From TH1177 sp042138015 (lineage in GTDB: Archaea > Thermoproteota > Nitrososphaeria > Nitrososphaerales > Nitrososphaeraceae): a stretch of 64,000 nt of DNA. The stretch spans positions 15,997 through 79,996 of the forward strand of contig JBHIVA010000002.1 of the NCBI GenBank assembly GCA_042138015.1, in the 5' to 3' direction. Of this stretch, positions 61,654 to 64,000 are shown piece after piece (position 1 is the first letter of the stretch; each line of letters starts with the position of its first letter). Below the pieces are notes generated by a model. It was not told the DNA's origin. It saw only the letters and a list, made by a program, of their open reading frames with translations, and did not search any database. Both the position numbers and the translations under genes were made by a program.

Positions 61654-63336
61654 ATGGATAATTCTACAAAAAATTCCTTCAAATGGAAAACTTTACAGCA
61701 TAATGGAGTAGCTTTCCCTTCGCCGTATTTATACAAAGGATTAAAGATTCGTATAAAAAATGAAGAATTACAGCTAAATGAAGAACAGGAAGAATTAGTT
61801 TATGCATGGGCAAAGAAGAAGGATACACATTATATTAACGACATAATTTTTCAGAAAAATTATTTATTCGATCTTAAGAAATTACTGCCACAAAGATTCA
61901 AAGATATTGATAGTATTACTGACATCGATTTTTCCGAAATTTTTAGGAAAGTTGAAGAAGAACAAAAAATTAAACTACTAGAACAGGAAAATATTAAATC
62001 GTTACCAAAGGAAGAGAAAAAAAAAAATTCTGAGATCAAGAGAAAAGAAAGAGAGAAATTAAAAGAATTCTATGGAAAAGCAATTGTAGATGGATTGGAA
62101 GTTGAAGTTGGCAATTGGCTAGTTGAACCTCCAGGATTATTCATGGGAAGGGGTTTGCATCCACTGAGAGGAAGATGGAAACCAAGAGTTTCTGCACAAG
62201 ATGTGATTCTAAATTTGGGTGAGGATTCTCCTGTTCCTGAAGGAACATGGAAGAATATAGTTCACGATCACTATTCAACATGGCTTGCTACGTGGACGGA
62301 AAATTTAACAGGAAAAAGAAAATATGTTTGGTTACATGATTCTGCTTTATTAAGACAAAATAAAGATAGAGAAAAATATGATAAAGCAAAAAGATTGGAA
62401 AAATATGCATCAAAAATACAAAATGCGATATTTAGCAAAATGAATAATGCTAAAGATATCAATGAGAAAAAAATTGCTACGGTATGTTATTTGATCTTAA
62501 AATTAGCTATGAGAGTTGGAGATGAAAAAGATACTGATGAAGCTGATACGGTGGGGGCATCGACTTTAAGGGTAGAACATATTAAATTTCCTGAAACATC
62601 GAATGGAAAAAAATTCATGGAATTCAATTTCTTAGGAAAAGACAGTGTACCATGGCAAAAAACAATAGAAATCGATTCGGATGATACTAAAAGACTTTAT
62701 GACAATCTAAAATTTTTTATGAAAGATAAAGAAATAACAGCTGAGATATTTGACAATATAAACTCTGCAAAAGTGAACGCTTTTTTGAGAAATATTGATG
62801 CAAAAAATGTTCCTGGATTAACTGCTAAAGTGTTTAGAACATATTTAGCAACAAAAATTGTTAAAGAATCATTGGAACGTCCTCCAATCGAAGTGAATAA
62901 AGAATCTTCTGAAATAAAAAAAATATATGTTGCAAAAATTGCAAACTTAAAAGCTGCAATTGAATGCAATCACAAAAAAGGAATTGACCCTAAGAATCCT
63001 GCAAGTAAAAGATCTATTGAGCGTCTAGAAGAATCTTTGAGTAAAAAGAAAGAACGAATTCATAATTTACATAAAGAAATTATATCAAGAAATTGGAAAA
63101 CTGAAAGGCAAAAAATAAAGATAGAAGCTACGATCGAGAAAATAACATATCAATTAAAACTACAACAAGAAACTAGGGATTATAATCTTGGAACTTCCTT
63201 AAGAAATTATATCGATCCACGTGTTATGAAAAAATGGGTGGATAACGTTGATCTTGATTGGAAGAAAATATATACAACCACACTTCAGAGAAAATTCAAA
63301 TGGGTAGAAGCTGAAAAATTATTTGATGATTCTTAA
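61654..63336 (+). CDS. DNA topoisomerase IB (eukaryotic type)
   Basis: This is a nuclear-type topoisomerase I, relaxing supercoils by a 3'-phosphotyrosyl link; among archaea it is a mark of Thaumarchaeota. The protein has 560 residues from ATG 61654 (a TTG at 61642 adds four). The core PPGLFMGRGLHPLRGRWKPR, LRVEHIKFP region, and linker with long charged helix (about 420-500) are present. The catalytic Tyr is in TSLRNYIDPRV, about residue 519, with the Arg/Lys/His pentad regions in place. Confidence 0.96.
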   Translation: MDNSTKNSFKWKTLQHNGVAFPSPYLYKGLKIRIKNEELQLNEEQEELVYAWAKKKDTHYINDIIFQKNYLFDLKKLLPQRFKDIDSITDIDFSEIFRKVEEEQKIKLLEQENIKSLPKEEKKKNSEIKRKEREKLKEFYGKAIVDGLEVEVGNWLVEPPGLFMGRGLHPLRGRWKPRVSAQDVILNLGEDSPVPEGTWKNIVHDHYSTWLATWTENLTGKRKYVWLHDSALLRQNKDREKYDKAKRLEKYASKIQNAIFSKMNNAKDINEKKIATVCYLILKLAMRVGDEKDTDEADTVGASTLRVEHIKFPETSNGKKFMEFNFLGKDSVPWQKTIEIDSDDTKRLYDNLKFFMKDKEITAEIFDNINSAKVNAFLRNIDAKNVPGLTAKVFRTYLATKIVKESLERPPIEVNKESSEIKKIYVAKIANLKAAIECNHKKGIDPKNPASKRSIERLEESLSKKKERIHNLHKEIISRNWKTERQKIKIEATIEKITYQLKLQQETRDYNLGTSLRNYIDPRVMKKWVDNVDLDWKKIYTTTLQRKFKWVEAEKLFDDS

Positions 63337-63767
63337 GGACGTCAAACTATTAGTAACTAGAAGTATCTTTATTTCATAATCATTCAAATAAAAGCATTAA
63401 TGGAGTTGAATATCTTTTGGATACATAAAAAAGATAAGTTAAACTACTATTAATAACTACCCAATAAATAGATCTTAATGATAAAAAGTATTCTAATCCC
63501 ATAATAATTTAATATAATGAACGATAATTTAAATTTAGCATATGATCATTTGGATTTTGATTTTATTATCTAATAATGCGTTAAATTGTTTAGAAGTAAA
63601 CTTTCCTTAATTTAATATATTATGACAAAAAACAAGAATTATTTATCTAAATATTCGAATCTCGTTCTGTCTTATTAATTAAATTCTACCCTGTATAAAA
63701 ATTAAAAATATAAAAAGACGGTGTTAACAAAAGAGCTTTAGCTGTGAATGTTCTATTCTAACAATAT
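63337..63767. other. Spacer between topoisomerase and the transposase
   Basis: AT-rich sequence without a recognisable gene. The left end of the insertion sequence probably lies in about 63715-63760 (near GTGTTAACAAAAG), but with only one end in the window the inverted repeat cannot be confirmed. Confidence 0.4.
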
Positions 63768-64000
63768 ATGTTGTTGAAATTTGAAAGAAATAGAACATCC
63801 ACTATTGTAGTAATGTCTACTGTATTTGTATTTTCTTGGTTTGAGTTTAAGGAATACGTCTAAAGCATTGGAACTGTTAAAGGATCAAAAAAGAAGTTAT
63901 GTTACTGTTTGGAAATGGATTCAAAGGTTCGGATCTTTACAATTCTATAACAAGCATAGAAGAGTTTCTGCATTCATTATAGATGAAACCATAATTCAGA
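63768..64000 (+). mobile_element. IS transposase, 5' part, with a frameshift and cut by window end
   Basis: ATG 63768 begins MLLKFERNRTSTIVVMS, then the frame breaks; after one extra base, translation from 63820 continues LYLYFLGLSLRNTSKALELLK to VWKWIQRFG and ends in FIIDETIIQ. This is the N-terminal pattern of DDE transposases of the IS6-like/archaeal group: helix-turn-helix, then the first catalytic Asp in IDET. Because the two parts join in different frames, the copy is either a pseudogene or needs frameshifting. The rest lies outside the window. Confidence 0.7.

Overview
The window comes from an AT-rich archaeon of the ammonia-oxidising Thaumarchaeota (Nitrososphaeria). The clearest marks are a eukaryotic-type topoisomerase IB, archaeal RNA polymerase subunits Rpo4 and Rpo7 with Spt4, ribosomal proteins S30e, L21e and L10e, RadA, a Sec11-type signal peptidase, archaeal Pth2 and ProS, and F420 genes. 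The low GC content and many TTG starts fit the Nitrososphaerales, possibly a Nitrosocosmicus relative; that genus-level placement is inference.

Layout. 1-2.1 kb: the end of an exported phospholipase C-type phosphoesterase and a purple-acid-phosphatase-like enzyme. 2.3-9.1 kb: small zinc proteins, an orphan Dam-type methylase, a DUF763 protein, a 2-hydroxyacid dehydrogenase and the GTP-dependent dephospho-CoA kinase. 9.1-14.3 kb: Mrp, then rpo7-spt4-nadC, S30e, nadA and nadX, which together supply the aspartate-to-NAD route. 14.4-16.7 kb: a cupredoxin, an HNH protein, microproteins and a repeat-bearing exported protein. 16.9-25 kb: leuCD, cofE, a DRG GTPase, signal peptidase, RNase H, a phosphoesterase and an IDH/IPMDH-family enzyme. 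25-28.5 kb, minus strand: the classical archaeal row radA, L21e, rpo4, DUF655, ksgA, hemK. 28.7-35.5 kb: a tight seven-gene tetrapyrrole operon (met8-like, hemA, hemB, hemL, hemC, cobA, hemD). 35.5-39.7 kb: sufB, sufD, a Rieske ferredoxin and a beta-hydroxyacid dehydrogenase.

39.7-43.1 kb is the accessory part. It holds no intact known gene but contains a strongly decayed tyrosine recombinase (integrase) with a C-terminal zinc ribbon, further small ORF remnants on the same strand, and a short structured element behind a good TATA box that may be a non-coding RNA. Directly beside it, 43.1-46.1 kb, lies a compact four-gene cassette with a winged-helix-like protein, an AAA+-like ATPase, an unknown protein and a zinc-ribbon protein, followed by tRNA-Gly(GCC). 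This cassette is the best candidate for an undescribed system.

46-63.3 kb returns to core functions: hypothetical and exported proteins, tRNA-Glu(CTC) with a 22-bp perfect palindrome at its promoter, a tRNA-splicing endonuclease subunit lacking the expected catalytic histidine, L10e, phosphoglycerate kinase, Pth2, a geranylgeranyl-reductase-type flavoprotein, a second divergent HemB, a DedA/VTT membrane protein, ProS, cofG-cofH and topoisomerase IB. The window ends inside a transposase whose 5' part carries a frameshift.

All calls rest on reading the sequence and on recalled family motifs; no database search was possible.
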